DNA of 64,000 nucleotides from positions 62,001-126,000 of the forward strand of contig NZ_BAFZ01000100.1 of the NCBI RefSeq assembly GCF_000308575.1. Reading direction: 5' to 3'. Position numbers and translations under genes: made by a program. Positions 53,794 to 62,530 of this stretch are shown piece after piece (position 1 is the first letter of the stretch; each line of letters starts with the position of its first letter). This DNA comes from Nocardia exalbida NBRC 100660. GTDB lineage: Bacteria; Actinomycetota; Actinomycetes; Mycobacteriales; Mycobacteriaceae. Below the pieces are notes generated by a model. It did not search any database. It was given only the letters and a program-made list of their open reading frames with translations, and was not told the origin of the DNA.

Positions 53794-55035
53794 CTATCCG
53801 GGGGCCGCGGCCGGTCCCTCACCTGCGGTGGAATCGCTCAGGACACGCAGGTCGTCCCTCAGCTCGGCTTCCAGCGGTTCGGCATGCGAGCGGATAGTGG
53901 GATGCACATGGCGAAGATGCTCCAAGTCCTGACTCGTCCGTTCGATCGCGGCCGCTCGTTCTGCGGGGGTGCCCTCCGCCGCGATCGTGCGATTGGTCAG
54001 AACACGCCAATCCACCCCGGATTGGTCCAGCGCCTGTCGCAATGCCGCACCGGGTGGCTGGTGCAATCCGATGAAATCTATGTCCGCGGTGGTGAGGTCG
54101 AACATCTGGGCTTCGATGAAATGGTTGCCGCGAAAGTCTGCTCCGAGATAGTCGCGCCCGATCGGAGCGATGCCGTTCACTCCGGCGCCATAGGAGTATT
54201 CCGACGGGTTGTCCACGGGGGAGCGTATCGCCAGGTCCCTCTCCACCAGCGAGTCACCGAACGTGATGGTCGTTCGTGACCGGACCTCCGGCTTCAGATA
54301 GATCTGATTGTCGCCGTAGTTCAGCTCCGACAACGCATCGATCATGCCGTCTTGTGATGGGCGCACTCCGTCCACGGCAACGTAGCCGTAGACGGGTGGG
54401 TTGTCGTGGACGTGCGGGCCGAACCACTCTCCTTCGGCATGGGCGCGATCGCCGACGGGGTTGCGAGCGCCCCGAATTCGCCCTTCCTCGAGGATGGCCA
54501 CGAGTTCGGCGTCGCGGACCCGGATAGCGAGGGGTTTTCCGTCGAGCGCTTCCTTCAGCTCTCGCCGCATCTGCTCACGTAACTCGGCGCTGTCCCGGCC
54601 GAGAGAAGCCGCTGATTTCTCGATTCTCCGGTCGATGAGAGCGTATTGCTCCAGCCGGGACAGCCGACGGTGGGCTATGAAGTCGGACCATTCATCGTCG
54701 CTCGGTCCCTTCTCGCCGAAACGTCGCCTCAATTCGGCGTCGAGTCGCCGTCTGGCCTTGTCCAGCGACGATCGGTCCGGCGGCGGGGGGCACAAATCCC
54801 GCCCGGGACCGGCATCGCCACCTGCCGCACGTCGGATCGCGAGCCCACCGTCGGCGTCGCCGTGCGTGTGCGCATCGATGACTCGGCGGGAAGCGCGGGC
54901 TGCGCCCGTTTTCATGCCCGCGACGCCCTCGGCTTCCCTCTTGGTCAGCCGTTTCAAAGCGTCCACGACCTGCAAAGCGGCTCTGACCACGCCGTTGCTC
55001 AATCGAGCATCACCAGCACCCGCGCCCCCTCGCAA
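53794..55035 (-). CDS. possible secreted toxin: ESX-like N terminus and ART/DUF3626-like C terminus
   Basis: Up to 413 residues from TTG 55035; the true start is uncertain. Residues about 13-72 resemble the helical N-terminal regions of type VII secreted proteins (VVDALKRLTKREAEGVAGMK, VIDAHTHGDADGG). A charged helical linker covers 90-170. The C-terminal domain has IRVRDAELVAILEEGRIR, RTTITFGDSLVERDLA, YLGADFRGNHFIEAQMFDL and ADIDFIGLH. The ordered Arg, Ser/Thr and EAQ pattern recalls ADP-ribosyltransferase-like folds or DUF3626, but this is inference. No immunity gene is obvious. Confidence 0.5.
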   Translation of the reverse strand: MRGGAGAGDARLSNGVVRAALQVVDALKRLTKREAEGVAGMKTGAARASRRVIDAHTHGDADGGLAIRRAAGGDAGPGRDLCPPPPDRSSLDKARRRLDAELRRRFGEKGPSDDEWSDFIAHRRLSRLEQYALIDRRIEKSAASLGRDSAELREQMRRELKEALDGKPLAIRVRDAELVAILEEGRIRGARNPVGDRAHAEGEWFGPHVHDNPPVYGYVAVDGVRPSQDGMIDALSELNYGDNQIYLKPEVRSRTTITFGDSLVERDLAIRSPVDNPSEYSYGAGVNGIAPIGRDYLGADFRGNHFIEAQMFDLTTADIDFIGLHQPPGAALRQALDQSGVDWRVLTNRTIAAEGTPAERAAAIERTSQDLEHLRHVHPTIRSHAEPLEAELRDDLRVLSDSTAGEGPAAAPG

Positions 55036-55306
55036 TCAGCCCACTTGGCGGAACCAAGGCCGAGGCTAGTGTCGATGATGCATCAAGTCGCGCCCCGAAA
55101 GCACGGGGCACAGACAGTTGGGTTCAGAAGCAGACCCGCCCGCGCCGAGCATGCTGAGCCCACCTGGGCCGTCCGGTCCGCACCGGACCGACCGACGCCG
55201 ATCTCGGCTCGGCCGAACCCCACGGATAAGCGCCGCCGACAGGCAGGATTCGACCCTCAGGTGCGCGACCGATCGCCTTCGGTAGCGCGGAGCCCGCGGC
55301 ACTCTC

Positions 55307-56764
55307 TCACGTGAGCGCGATGTACTTCGTGGACAGGTACTCCTCGATCCCCTCCGTGCCGCCCTCCCTGCCGAAGCCGGACTCCTTGACGCCGCCGAAA
55401 GGAGCAGCGGGGTCGGAGATGACGCCGCGGTTGACGCCCACCATGCCGGATTCCAGACCCTCGGCAATCCGCAGCGCACGGTCGAGGTCGCGGGTGTAGA
55501 CGTAGCTGACCAGTCCGAATTCCGTGTCGTTGGCGGCGGCCAGCCCCTGCTCCTCGGTGTCGAAGCCGACGATCGGGGCGACCGGGCCGAACACCTCCTC
55601 ACGCAGGATCCTGGCCTGCGGCGGGACGTCGGCCAGCACAGTGGCCGGATAGAACCAGCCGGGGCCCCCAGGCGCCTTACCACCGATCAGGACCCGCGCG
55701 CCCGCCGCGACGGCGTCGTCCACGAGTTCGCCGACGGTGCGCAGTTGCTCCTCGTTGATCAGCGGGCCCAGCGTGGTGTCCGGATCGGCACCCGGCCCGA
55801 GCCGCACGCTGCTCTCCATCGCCTCGACCAACTTGGTGGTGAACTCCTCGAGCACGCTGTTGTGCACGTGGAAACGGTTGGCGGCGGTGCACGCCTCGCC
55901 GCCGTTGCGCAGTTTCGCCAGCATCGCGCCCTGTACGGCGGCATCGATGTCGGCGTCGTCGAACACCACGAACGGCGCGTTCCCGCCGAGTTCCATCGAG
56001 GTGCGCAGCAGCCGGTTCGCGGATTTCTCCACCAGCTTCTTGCCCACCTCGGTGGAGCCGGTGAAGGTGAGCTTGCGCAGCCGGGGATCGTCGAGCAGCG
56101 GCTGGGTCACCGCGCCGGAGTGGCTGGAGGTGAGCACGGACAGGACGCCGTCGGGCAACCCCGCCTCGCTGCACAGCTTCGCCAGCAGCAGCATGGTCAG
56201 CGGCGTCGCCGAGGCGGGCTTGACGATCATCGTGCAGCCCGCGGCCAGCGCGGGGCCGATCTTGCGCGTGCCCATGGCGAGCGGGAAGTTCCACGGGGTG
56301 ATCGCCAGGCAAGGGCCGACCGGTTGCTTGTGCACCACGATCCTGCCGGTGCCGGAAGGCGCGTGCAGGTAGCGCCCGTGCACCCGGGCGGCCTCCTCGC
56401 TGAACCAGCGGAAGAACTCGGCGCCGTAGCGCACCTCGTTGCGGCTCTCCGGCAGCGCCTTGCCCATCTCCAGGGTCATCAGCAGGGCGAACTCCTCCGC
56501 GCGGGCGGTGATCTGTTCGAACACCTCGCGCAGCACCTCCCCGCGCTCGCGGGCGGGCGTGGCCGCCCATCCGTCCTGGGCCGCGACGGCCGCGTCGAGC
56601 GCGCGCATCGCGTCCTCCGGCGTCGCGTCGGCGACGTTCGTCAGCACCTCGCCGGTCGCCGGATTGTGCACCGGGAAGGTGCCCGCGCCGGTGGCGTCGA
56701 CGGGCCGCCCTGCGATCCACAGCTGTTTCGGTACGGATGCGAGAAGTTCACGTTCGGACACCAT
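55307..56764 (-). CDS. gabD: NAD(P)-dependent succinate-semialdehyde dehydrogenase
   Basis: 485 residues. Aldehyde dehydrogenase motifs are ITPWNFPLAMGTRKIGPAL, FTGSTEVGKKL, catalytic Glu in SMELGGNAPFVVFDD and nucleophile Cys in RNGGEACTAANRFHVH. The overall reading is closest to GabD-type enzymes that oxidise succinate semialdehyde to succinate, which fits with sucCD nearby only loosely. The gap of 270 bases to the toxin-like gene shows no feature. Confidence 0.9.
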   Translation of the reverse strand: MVSERELLASVPKQLWIAGRPVDATGAGTFPVHNPATGEVLTNVADATPEDAMRALDAAVAAQDGWAATPARERGEVLREVFEQITARAEEFALLMTLEMGKALPESRNEVRYGAEFFRWFSEEAARVHGRYLHAPSGTGRIVVHKQPVGPCLAITPWNFPLAMGTRKIGPALAAGCTMIVKPASATPLTMLLLAKLCSEAGLPDGVLSVLTSSHSGAVTQPLLDDPRLRKLTFTGSTEVGKKLVEKSANRLLRTSMELGGNAPFVVFDDADIDAAVQGAMLAKLRNGGEACTAANRFHVHNSVLEEFTTKLVEAMESSVRLGPGADPDTTLGPLINEEQLRTVGELVDDAVAAGARVLIGGKAPGGPGWFYPATVLADVPPQARILREEVFGPVAPIVGFDTEEQGLAAANDTEFGLVSYVYTRDLDRALRIAEGLESGMVGVNRGVISDPAAPFGGVKESGFGREGGTEGIEEYLSTKYIALT

Positions 56765-56878
56765 GACGCCAGCCTAAGCCTCAGGACGGAAGCGCAAACG
56801 AGAACGCGCGCCGGTTCGGCCGACTCTCCACGCAGGCACCCGTGCGCGCGGCGCTGCCTGCTTGTACCCTCGGCGAAC

Positions 56879-58516
56879 GTGAGCAGCGACATCACCGCGA
56901 CGGCGGCATGGCGGAAACTGCACGATCACCACGGCACCGTCGCCGGACGACACCTCAGGGAGTTCTTCGCCGACGATCCGGCCCGGGGCAGCGAGCTGAC
57001 CGTCCAGGTGGCGGACCTGCACATCGACTACAGCAAGCACCGCGTGAACCGGGAAACCCTGCATCTGCTGGTCGAATTGGCGCGCGAGGCGGGCGTGCCC
57101 GAGCGGCGCGACGCGATGTACCGCGGTGCGCACATCAACACCTCCGAGGACCGCGCGGTCGGCCACATCGCGCTGCGGCTGCCCGAAGGCGAGACGATGA
57201 TCATCGACGGCGTCGACGCGGGCGCCGAGGTGCACCGGGTGCTGCGGCGGATGGGCGAGTTCACCGACGCGCTGCGCTCCGGCGCGTGGCGCGGGGCGAC
57301 CGGCGAGCGCATCACGACGGTGGTCAACATCGGCATCGGCGGGTCGGACCTGGGGCCGGTCATGGTGCATCAGGCGCTGCGGCACTACGAGGACGCCGGT
57401 ATCGGCGCCAGATTCGTCTCGAACGTCGATCCCGCCGACCTGGTCGCGAAACTGCACGGGCTCGACCCGGCCACCACGCTGTTCATCGTCGCGTCCAAGA
57501 CCTTCTCCACCCTGGAGACGCTCACGAACGCGACCGCGGCCCGGCGCTGGCTGGTCGCCGCGCTCGGTGAGGACGCGGTGGCCAAGCACTTCGTCGCGGT
57601 GTCCACCAATGCCGAACGGGTCGCGAAATTCGGTATCGACACCGAGAACATGTTCGGGTTCTGGGATTGGGTCGGCGGCCGGTACTCGGTGGCCTCGGCG
57701 ATCGGCCTCTCGGTGATGGCGACCATCGGCAAGGAGCGCTTCGCGGAATTCCTCGCGGGCATGCACGCCGTGGACCGGCATTTCGCCGAGGCGCCGCTGG
57801 AGGCGAACGCTCCGGTACTGCTCGGCCTGCTCGGCGTCTGGTACTCGAACTTCTTCGGGGCGGAATCCCATGCCGTGCTGCCCTATTCGAATGATCTGGC
57901 CCGCTTCCCCGCGTACTTGCAGCAATTGACCATGGAGTCCAACGGAAAGTCGGTCCGTGCCGACGGCACACCGGTCACGACCTCCACCGGCGAGATCTTC
58001 TGGGGCGAACCGGGCACCAACGGGCAGCACGCCTTCTATCAACTGCTGCACCAGGGCACCAGGCTCATTCCCGCGGATTTCATCGGATTCGCGCAGCCCA
58101 CCGACGATCTGGCCACCATCGACGGCACCGGCAGCATGCACGACATCCTGATGAGCAACCTGTTCGCGCAGACCAAGGTGCTCGCGTTCGGCAAGACCGC
58201 CGAGGAGATCGCGGCCGAGGGAACAGATCCCGAGCTCGTGCCGCACAAGGTGATGCCCGGCAACCGCCCGTCCACTACCATTCTCGCGCCGCGCCTCACC
58301 CCGTCGGTCGTCGGTCAGCTCATCGCGCTCTACGAGCACCAGGTCTTCGTGGAGGGCACCATCTGGGGCATCGACAGTTTCGACCAGTGGGGTGTCGAAC
58401 TGGGCAAGCAGCAGGCGCTCGCCTTGGCTCCGCTGCTCACGGCGGCCGAAGAACCGCGGCCGCAGGACGATTCGTCGACGGATTCGCTCATTCGCTGGTA
58501 TCGCGCGCACCGCTGA
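56879..58516 (+). CDS. pgi: glucose-6-phosphate isomerase
   Basis: 545 residues from GTG 56879. Motifs: VVNIGIGGSDLGPVMVHQAL, FIVASKTFSTLETLTNA, MESNGKSVRADG, the catalytic region GEPGTNGQHAFYQLLHQGT and terminal SFDQWGVELGKQ. It interconverts glucose-6-P and fructose-6-P. Same neighbourhood as Rv0946c. Confidence 0.97.
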   Translation: MSSDITATAAWRKLHDHHGTVAGRHLREFFADDPARGSELTVQVADLHIDYSKHRVNRETLHLLVELAREAGVPERRDAMYRGAHINTSEDRAVGHIALRLPEGETMIIDGVDAGAEVHRVLRRMGEFTDALRSGAWRGATGERITTVVNIGIGGSDLGPVMVHQALRHYEDAGIGARFVSNVDPADLVAKLHGLDPATTLFIVASKTFSTLETLTNATAARRWLVAALGEDAVAKHFVAVSTNAERVAKFGIDTENMFGFWDWVGGRYSVASAIGLSVMATIGKERFAEFLAGMHAVDRHFAEAPLEANAPVLLGLLGVWYSNFFGAESHAVLPYSNDLARFPAYLQQLTMESNGKSVRADGTPVTTSTGEIFWGEPGTNGQHAFYQLLHQGTRLIPADFIGFAQPTDDLATIDGTGSMHDILMSNLFAQTKVLAFGKTAEEIAAEGTDPELVPHKVMPGNRPSTTILAPRLTPSVVGQLIALYEHQVFVEGTIWGIDSFDQWGVELGKQQALALAPLLTAAEEPRPQDDSSTDSLIRWYRAHR

Positions 58517-58529
58517 GTTCGTCCGCGCG

Positions 58530-59078
58530 CTAGGCGGCCCCGCCGGGCGGGGGTTCGCGTCGCGCCTCGTCGAGTCGCTGGACGACGCGCGAGGTGGAGA
58601 TCGCGATCAAGGTACCGATGACGCCCAGGTCGAAGACCACTTGGACCATCGTGGCCACTTTCGCCGCGGGCCCGACCGCGTGCACGTCGCCGTAGCCGAC
58701 GGTCCCGAGGGTGACGATCGTGTAGTAGAGCGAGTCGGTTCGGGTGCGCAAGCCGTCGAACTGGCCGGGCGCCTGCTGTTCGAGCACGTAGTAGTACAGG
58801 GCGAAGAACGTCACCACGACGCAGACCACGAGCAGTACGTCGTTGATCCGTCCTGCGGTGGTGGGCGGATCGCGGAAGTAGCGCCGGATGCGCCACCGCG
58901 CCAGCCAGATCAGGCCGGCGACTCCGAAGACGAAGGCGACGAGCCCGAGCACCCCGGCGGGGCGGCCGAACGCCCGGCCCTCCAGCGGCAGAAAGTAATA
59001 GAACAGCAGAGCGCACACCACGGCCAGCGCGTTGAACAGGACACCCGGCACTCTGCCGCGTGCGCGATTCTCCGTCAT
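58530..59078 (-). CDS. two-pore-helix type potassium channel protein
   Basis: 182 residues from ATG 59078. Membrane segments at about 13-30, 42-60, 78-97 and 136-155; between the last two lies the pore with filter TLGTVGYGD. Asp follows the GYG filter as in K+-selective channels. There is no RCK domain, so ligand control is not apparent. Convergent with pgi, 13 bases apart. Confidence 0.92.
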   Translation of the reverse strand: MTENRARGRVPGVLFNALAVVCALLFYYFLPLEGRAFGRPAGVLGLVAFVFGVAGLIWLARWRIRRYFRDPPTTAGRINDVLLVVCVVVTFFALYYYVLEQQAPGQFDGLRTRTDSLYYTIVTLGTVGYGDVHAVGPAAKVATMVQVVFDLGVIGTLIAISTSRVVQRLDEARREPPPGGAA

Positions 59079-59220
59079 TGATTCATCATCGGGCCAGGTA
59101 GAGCGCGTGAGCCGCTGCACGCGCCGATACTCGGTCCGTCTCTCCGAATGCCGCGGGTCGGGGCCGGTGCGCGGCGCGCTTCCGCGGCACACACCCTCCG
59201 TAGTGATCTGCGTCACTTCA

Positions 59221-59247
59221 TGTCACGTGGGCCGCTCCCGCGGTGTC
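59221..59247 (+). promoter_or_regulatory. ECF41-like promoter upstream of the oxidoreductase
   Basis: TGTCAC at 59221-59226 and TGTC at 59244-59247 are separated by 17 bases. ECF41 sigma factors recognise a TGTCACA-type -35 with a CGTC-type -10. The ECF gene is two genes downstream, so this looks like the target promoter. The site ends 33 bases before the ATG. Confidence 0.55.
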
Positions 59248-59279
59248 TTGTGGCCGACCCCCGAAACGAAGGAGACACC

Positions 59280-60467
59280 ATGACTGGGAACACCGATGTG
59301 GTCGTGGTCGGCGGCGGATACGCCGGCGTGTTGGCCGCCAATCGCCTGACGCAGCGTGCCGACGTCACAGTCACCCTGATCAACCCGCGCCCGGGTTTCG
59401 TCGAGCGCGTCCGCCTGCACCAACTGGTGGGCGGGTCCCATGAGGCGGTCGTCGACTACCGGGAGATCCTGGGCGAGCGTGTACGGCTGGTGGTCGACTC
59501 CGCGACGCGAATCGACGCGACCGAACGCCGCGTGAGCTTGGCGTCCGGCGGCCGGGTCGGCTACGACTATCTGGTGTACGCGGTGGGCAGTGGCAGCGCC
59601 GACCCGAGCGTGCCCGGAGCTGCCGACTTCGCCTTCCCGATCGCCACCCTGGAGGAGGCGCAGCGGCTGCGGCCGGTGCTCGACGCCGCGCCCGCGACGG
59701 CCCCCGTGGGGGTCGTGGGAGCCGGCGCGACCGGCATCGAAACGGCCGCCGAGCTGGCGGAGCAGGGCCGCAGGATCACGCTGCTGTGCGGCGGGACGCT
59801 CGGCCCGTACCTGCACCCCAAGGGCAGGCGCTCGGTGGCCGCGCGGCTGGCGAAGCTCGGCGTGACCGTGCTCGAAGGTCCCGAGAGCAAGGTGACGGCG
59901 GTGACCCCGCATGCCGTGCGCCTCCGTGGCGGCCACACGTTGTCGAGCACGGTGACCATCTGGACCGCCGGATTCGGTGTGCCGGATCTGGCCGCCCGCA
60001 GTGGACTGAGCACCGACGCCGTAGGTCGCCTGCTCACCGACGAGACGTTGACGAGTGTGGACGACGAGCGCATCGTCGCGGCCGGGGATTCGGCGGCACC
60101 GTCGAATCTGCCGTTGCGAATGAGCTGCCAGACCGCGCGTCCGCTGGGCGCGCACGCCGCCGACACGGTACTGGCCCGGATCGCGGGCGCGCAGCCCGCG
60201 GCCATCGACGTGGGCTTCTTCGGGCAGTGCATCGGCCTGGGCCGGCGCGCCGCCACCGTGCAGGTCGCCTCCAGGGACGACGTCGCGAACAGGTTCTACA
60301 TCGGCGGTCGCCTGGCCGCGAAGATCAAGGAACTCGCCTGCACCAACGTCGTCGAGGAACTGGCGAACGAGGCGCGCGAGCCCGGGTCGTTCACCTGGGG
60401 GTTCAAGAACGACAAGCGAAGGGAACTGCTTCAGGCCCGGCGGAGCGAGGCCATGACCGCTCGCTGA
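59280..60467 (+). CDS. FAD-dependent NAD(P)H oxidoreductase (NDH-2-like)
   Basis: 395 residues from ATG 59280 with GAAGGAG upstream. FAD-binding VVVVGGGYAGVLAANRL at the N terminus, NAD(P)-binding VGVVGAGATGIETAAEL near residue 140, and FAD-contact VAAGDSAAPSNLPLRMS. The family includes NDH-2 and FSP1-type quinone reductases; no membrane anchor is seen. It precedes an ECF41-like sigma gene, and such sigma genes usually lie beside an oxidoreductase. Confidence 0.93.
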   Translation: MTGNTDVVVVGGGYAGVLAANRLTQRADVTVTLINPRPGFVERVRLHQLVGGSHEAVVDYREILGERVRLVVDSATRIDATERRVSLASGGRVGYDYLVYAVGSGSADPSVPGAADFAFPIATLEEAQRLRPVLDAAPATAPVGVVGAGATGIETAAELAEQGRRITLLCGGTLGPYLHPKGRRSVAARLAKLGVTVLEGPESKVTAVTPHAVRLRGGHTLSSTVTIWTAGFGVPDLAARSGLSTDAVGRLLTDETLTSVDDERIVAAGDSAAPSNLPLRMSCQTARPLGAHAADTVLARIAGAQPAAIDVGFFGQCIGLGRRAATVQVASRDDVANRFYIGGRLAAKIKELACTNVVEELANEAREPGSFTWGFKNDKRRELLQARRSEAMTAR

Positions 60468-60682
60468 GCGGACCGACCGATGCGGGTACCGGTGGCAGAG
60501 CCGTCGAGCGTCAGCGTAACCGGGCGGCGGCGCTCGCGCGGGACGCCGCCGGACACATACGCTGCGCTGGGCATCGGATCGTCGTCATCTCGGCGCGTGA
60601 TGCGCCGGGCGATGGGCGCGGGTGGATGGCTACCAGGAGAATGCCGACGGCCGGGACCGGTCGCGAAGGAGAGGCGCGAGAG

Positions 60683-61579
60683 ATGAGCGAGCACACCACC
60701 GATCGGGCGACCGAGGCCTTCGTCGCCCACCGCAACCTGCTGTTCACCGTCGCGTACGAGATGCTGGGATCGGCGGCCGACGCCGAGGACGTCTTGCAGG
60801 AGACCTGGCTGCGGTGGGTCGAGGTCGACGCGGAGCAGGTGCGCGACGAGCGCGCCTATCTGGTGCGGATCGCAACCCGGCAGTCGCTCAACCGGTTGCG
60901 CACGATGAAACGCCGCAAGGAGGCGTACGTCGGTCCGTGGCTGCCCGAACCGCTGCTCACCGCACCGGATGTGGCCGAGGACGTCGAGCTCGCCGAGAGC
61001 ATGTCGATGGCGCTGATGCTCGTGCTGGAAACACTGTCGCCGACCGAGCGCGCCGTCTTCGTGCTGCGCGAGGCCTTCGACATCGGCTACGAGGAGATCG
61101 CGGCCGCCGTGGACAAGACCCCGGCGGCGGTCCGGCAGATCGCGCACCGCGCCCGCAAGCACGTGGATGCCCGCCGCCCTCGCTCGGTGGTCTCGGTGAG
61201 CGAGACCCGGGCGGTTCTGGAGTCGTTCCAGCGGGCGCTGGAGACCAGGGACCTCCAGGGCTTGCTGGAGGTGCTCGCTCCCGATGTCGTCGTGGTCAGC
61301 GACGGCGGCGGCGTCAAGCAGGCCGCGCTGCGGCCGGTCATCGGCGCCGAGAGGGTGGTCCGCTTCGTGACGGTCGGCCTGCGCAAGGTCGACGCCACGC
61401 TCACCGTCGGCCGAAGCGTGGTCAACGGCAGCCCGGCACTGCTCTTGCGCCTCGACGGCGAGATCGACGGTGTCATGGCGGCCCGTGTCGAGGACGGGCG
61501 CATCACCGGCCTGTACTACGTCCGCAACCCGGAGAAGCTGACCCGCGTCGAGTCCGAGACCTCGCTCACCCTGCGCTGA
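60683..61579 (+). CDS. ECF41/SigJ-like sigma factor with SnoaL-type C-terminal domain
   Basis: 298 residues. Sigma region 2 is LLFTVAYEMLGSAADAEDVLQETWLRW; region 4 is TERAVFVLREAFDIGYEEIA and KTPAAVRQIAHRARKHV. The extra C-terminal NTF2-like domain carries DGGG-VK in the linker and NPEKL near the end, close to the DGGGK and NPDKL motifs of ECF41, where this domain replaces an anti-sigma factor. The likely target is the upstream oxidoreductase promoter. Confidence 0.93.
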   Translation: MSEHTTDRATEAFVAHRNLLFTVAYEMLGSAADAEDVLQETWLRWVEVDAEQVRDERAYLVRIATRQSLNRLRTMKRRKEAYVGPWLPEPLLTAPDVAEDVELAESMSMALMLVLETLSPTERAVFVLREAFDIGYEEIAAAVDKTPAAVRQIAHRARKHVDARRPRSVVSVSETRAVLESFQRALETRDLQGLLEVLAPDVVVVSDGGGVKQAALRPVIGAERVVRFVTVGLRKVDATLTVGRSVVNGSPALLLRLDGEIDGVMAARVEDGRITGLYYVRNPEKLTRVESETSLTLR

Positions 61580-62324
61580 ATCCCGGGGGCGGGACAGCCA
61601 CCGCGTAGTTTCCCGCCTCCACGCGCAGCACGAGGTCGGCGCGCTGCTCGGTGGCCGCGACGAGATCCGCGTTGCGCAAGTCGCTGTCGCGCACCTTGTC
61701 GTGCGCTACCGCGGGCGGGCGACCACCGCGAATGTGTCTGCGCAGCAGGCGATCCTCGATCACATCGCGCGCCGCGTCCAGGTACCAGCACTCGTCCAGG
61801 AGTGCCCGGACCGCCGACCAGCGGCGCGTGCCGAAGTCGTCGAGCAGCAGATAGTTGCCCTCGGTGAGGACAATGGACTGCCGGTCGAACACCACGCCGC
61901 CGGGCACCGGGGCGTCGACGGACCGGTCGAACGTGGGCCATGCCACCGGCTCGCCCACCGGTGTGGTCCGCAGGCGTCGCAGCCCCGCTACGTAACCATC
62001 GACATCGAAGGTGTCCGGCTCCCCCTTGCGGGCGAGACTTCCCGTGGCCCGGAGGATGTCGTTGCCCAGGTGAAAACCGTCCATGGGTGCGATCTCGGCG
62101 ACCATGCCGCCCGCCTCGCGGTTGATCGTGTCGCGCAGCGCGACCGACAGGGTGGATTTCCCCGCGCCCGGCGGCCCCGCGATGCCGAGCAGATACCGTC
62201 CCCGCCCGGCTCGCTCCCGCACCCGCCGGACCAACCAGCCCAGCGGTCTCTCGACGAACTCCCCTGCCACCGCCGCCACACTACCGTCGCCGCCCGCCAC
62301 CGACGCGTCGCCGCAGGTGTCCAC
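61566..62324 (-). CDS. P-loop nucleoside/sugar kinase family protein
   Basis: 252 residues. Walker A GIAGPPGAGKSTLSVALRD near residue 47, DGFHLGND with the substrate-side Asp, FDRSVDAPVP, and a lid Arg cluster DRLLRRHIRGGRPP. It resembles uridine-kinase/phosphoribulokinase-like proteins, sometimes named fructose-transport kinase. The substrate is not clear. The 3' end overlaps the sigma factor gene by 14 bases tail to tail. Confidence 0.85.
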   Translation of the reverse strand: MDTCGDASVAGGDGSVAAVAGEFVERPLGWLVRRVRERAGRGRYLLGIAGPPGAGKSTLSVALRDTINREAGGMVAEIAPMDGFHLGNDILRATGSLARKGEPDTFDVDGYVAGLRRLRTTPVGEPVAWPTFDRSVDAPVPGGVVFDRQSIVLTEGNYLLLDDFGTRRWSAVRALLDECWYLDAARDVIEDRLLRRHIRGGRPPAVAHDKVRDSDLRNADLVAATEQRADLVLRVEAGNYAVAVPPPGFSAG

Positions 62325-62378
62325 ACCCGTGCGGTGGACTGCGCATGGCTGTTCATCCCACCCGACGGGATGCCGCGC

Positions 62379-62530
62379 TCAGGCACCACCACGAAGGCGC
62401 GGGCGCACCTCGGCCCCCAGCTGCGCCGCTCAGGCACCACCACGAAGGCGCAGGCGCACCTCGACCGACAACTCCGCCGCTCAGGCACCACCGCGAAGGC
62501 GCTGGCGCACCTCGGCCGACAGTTCGGCCG
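62379..62530. repeat. three tandem copies of the lysR 3' end
   Basis: A unit of 50-51 bases beginning CTCAGGCACCACC and containing GAAGGCGC and GGCGCACCTCG starts at 62379, 62429 and 62480. The third copy is the real end of the LysR gene (codons for EVRQRLRGGA plus stop); the other two lie just past the stop. Substitutions are few, so the duplication is recent or maintained. Confidence 0.85.

Noticed and set aside
55745..56878. Extension of the pgi frame 378 codons upstream
   Set aside because: It runs antisense through the dehydrogenase gene; GTG 56879 fits the pgi family start.
62379..62530. CRISPR-like array
   Set aside because: Repeats are imperfect copies of a gene tail with no unique spacers; no cas genes in the window.
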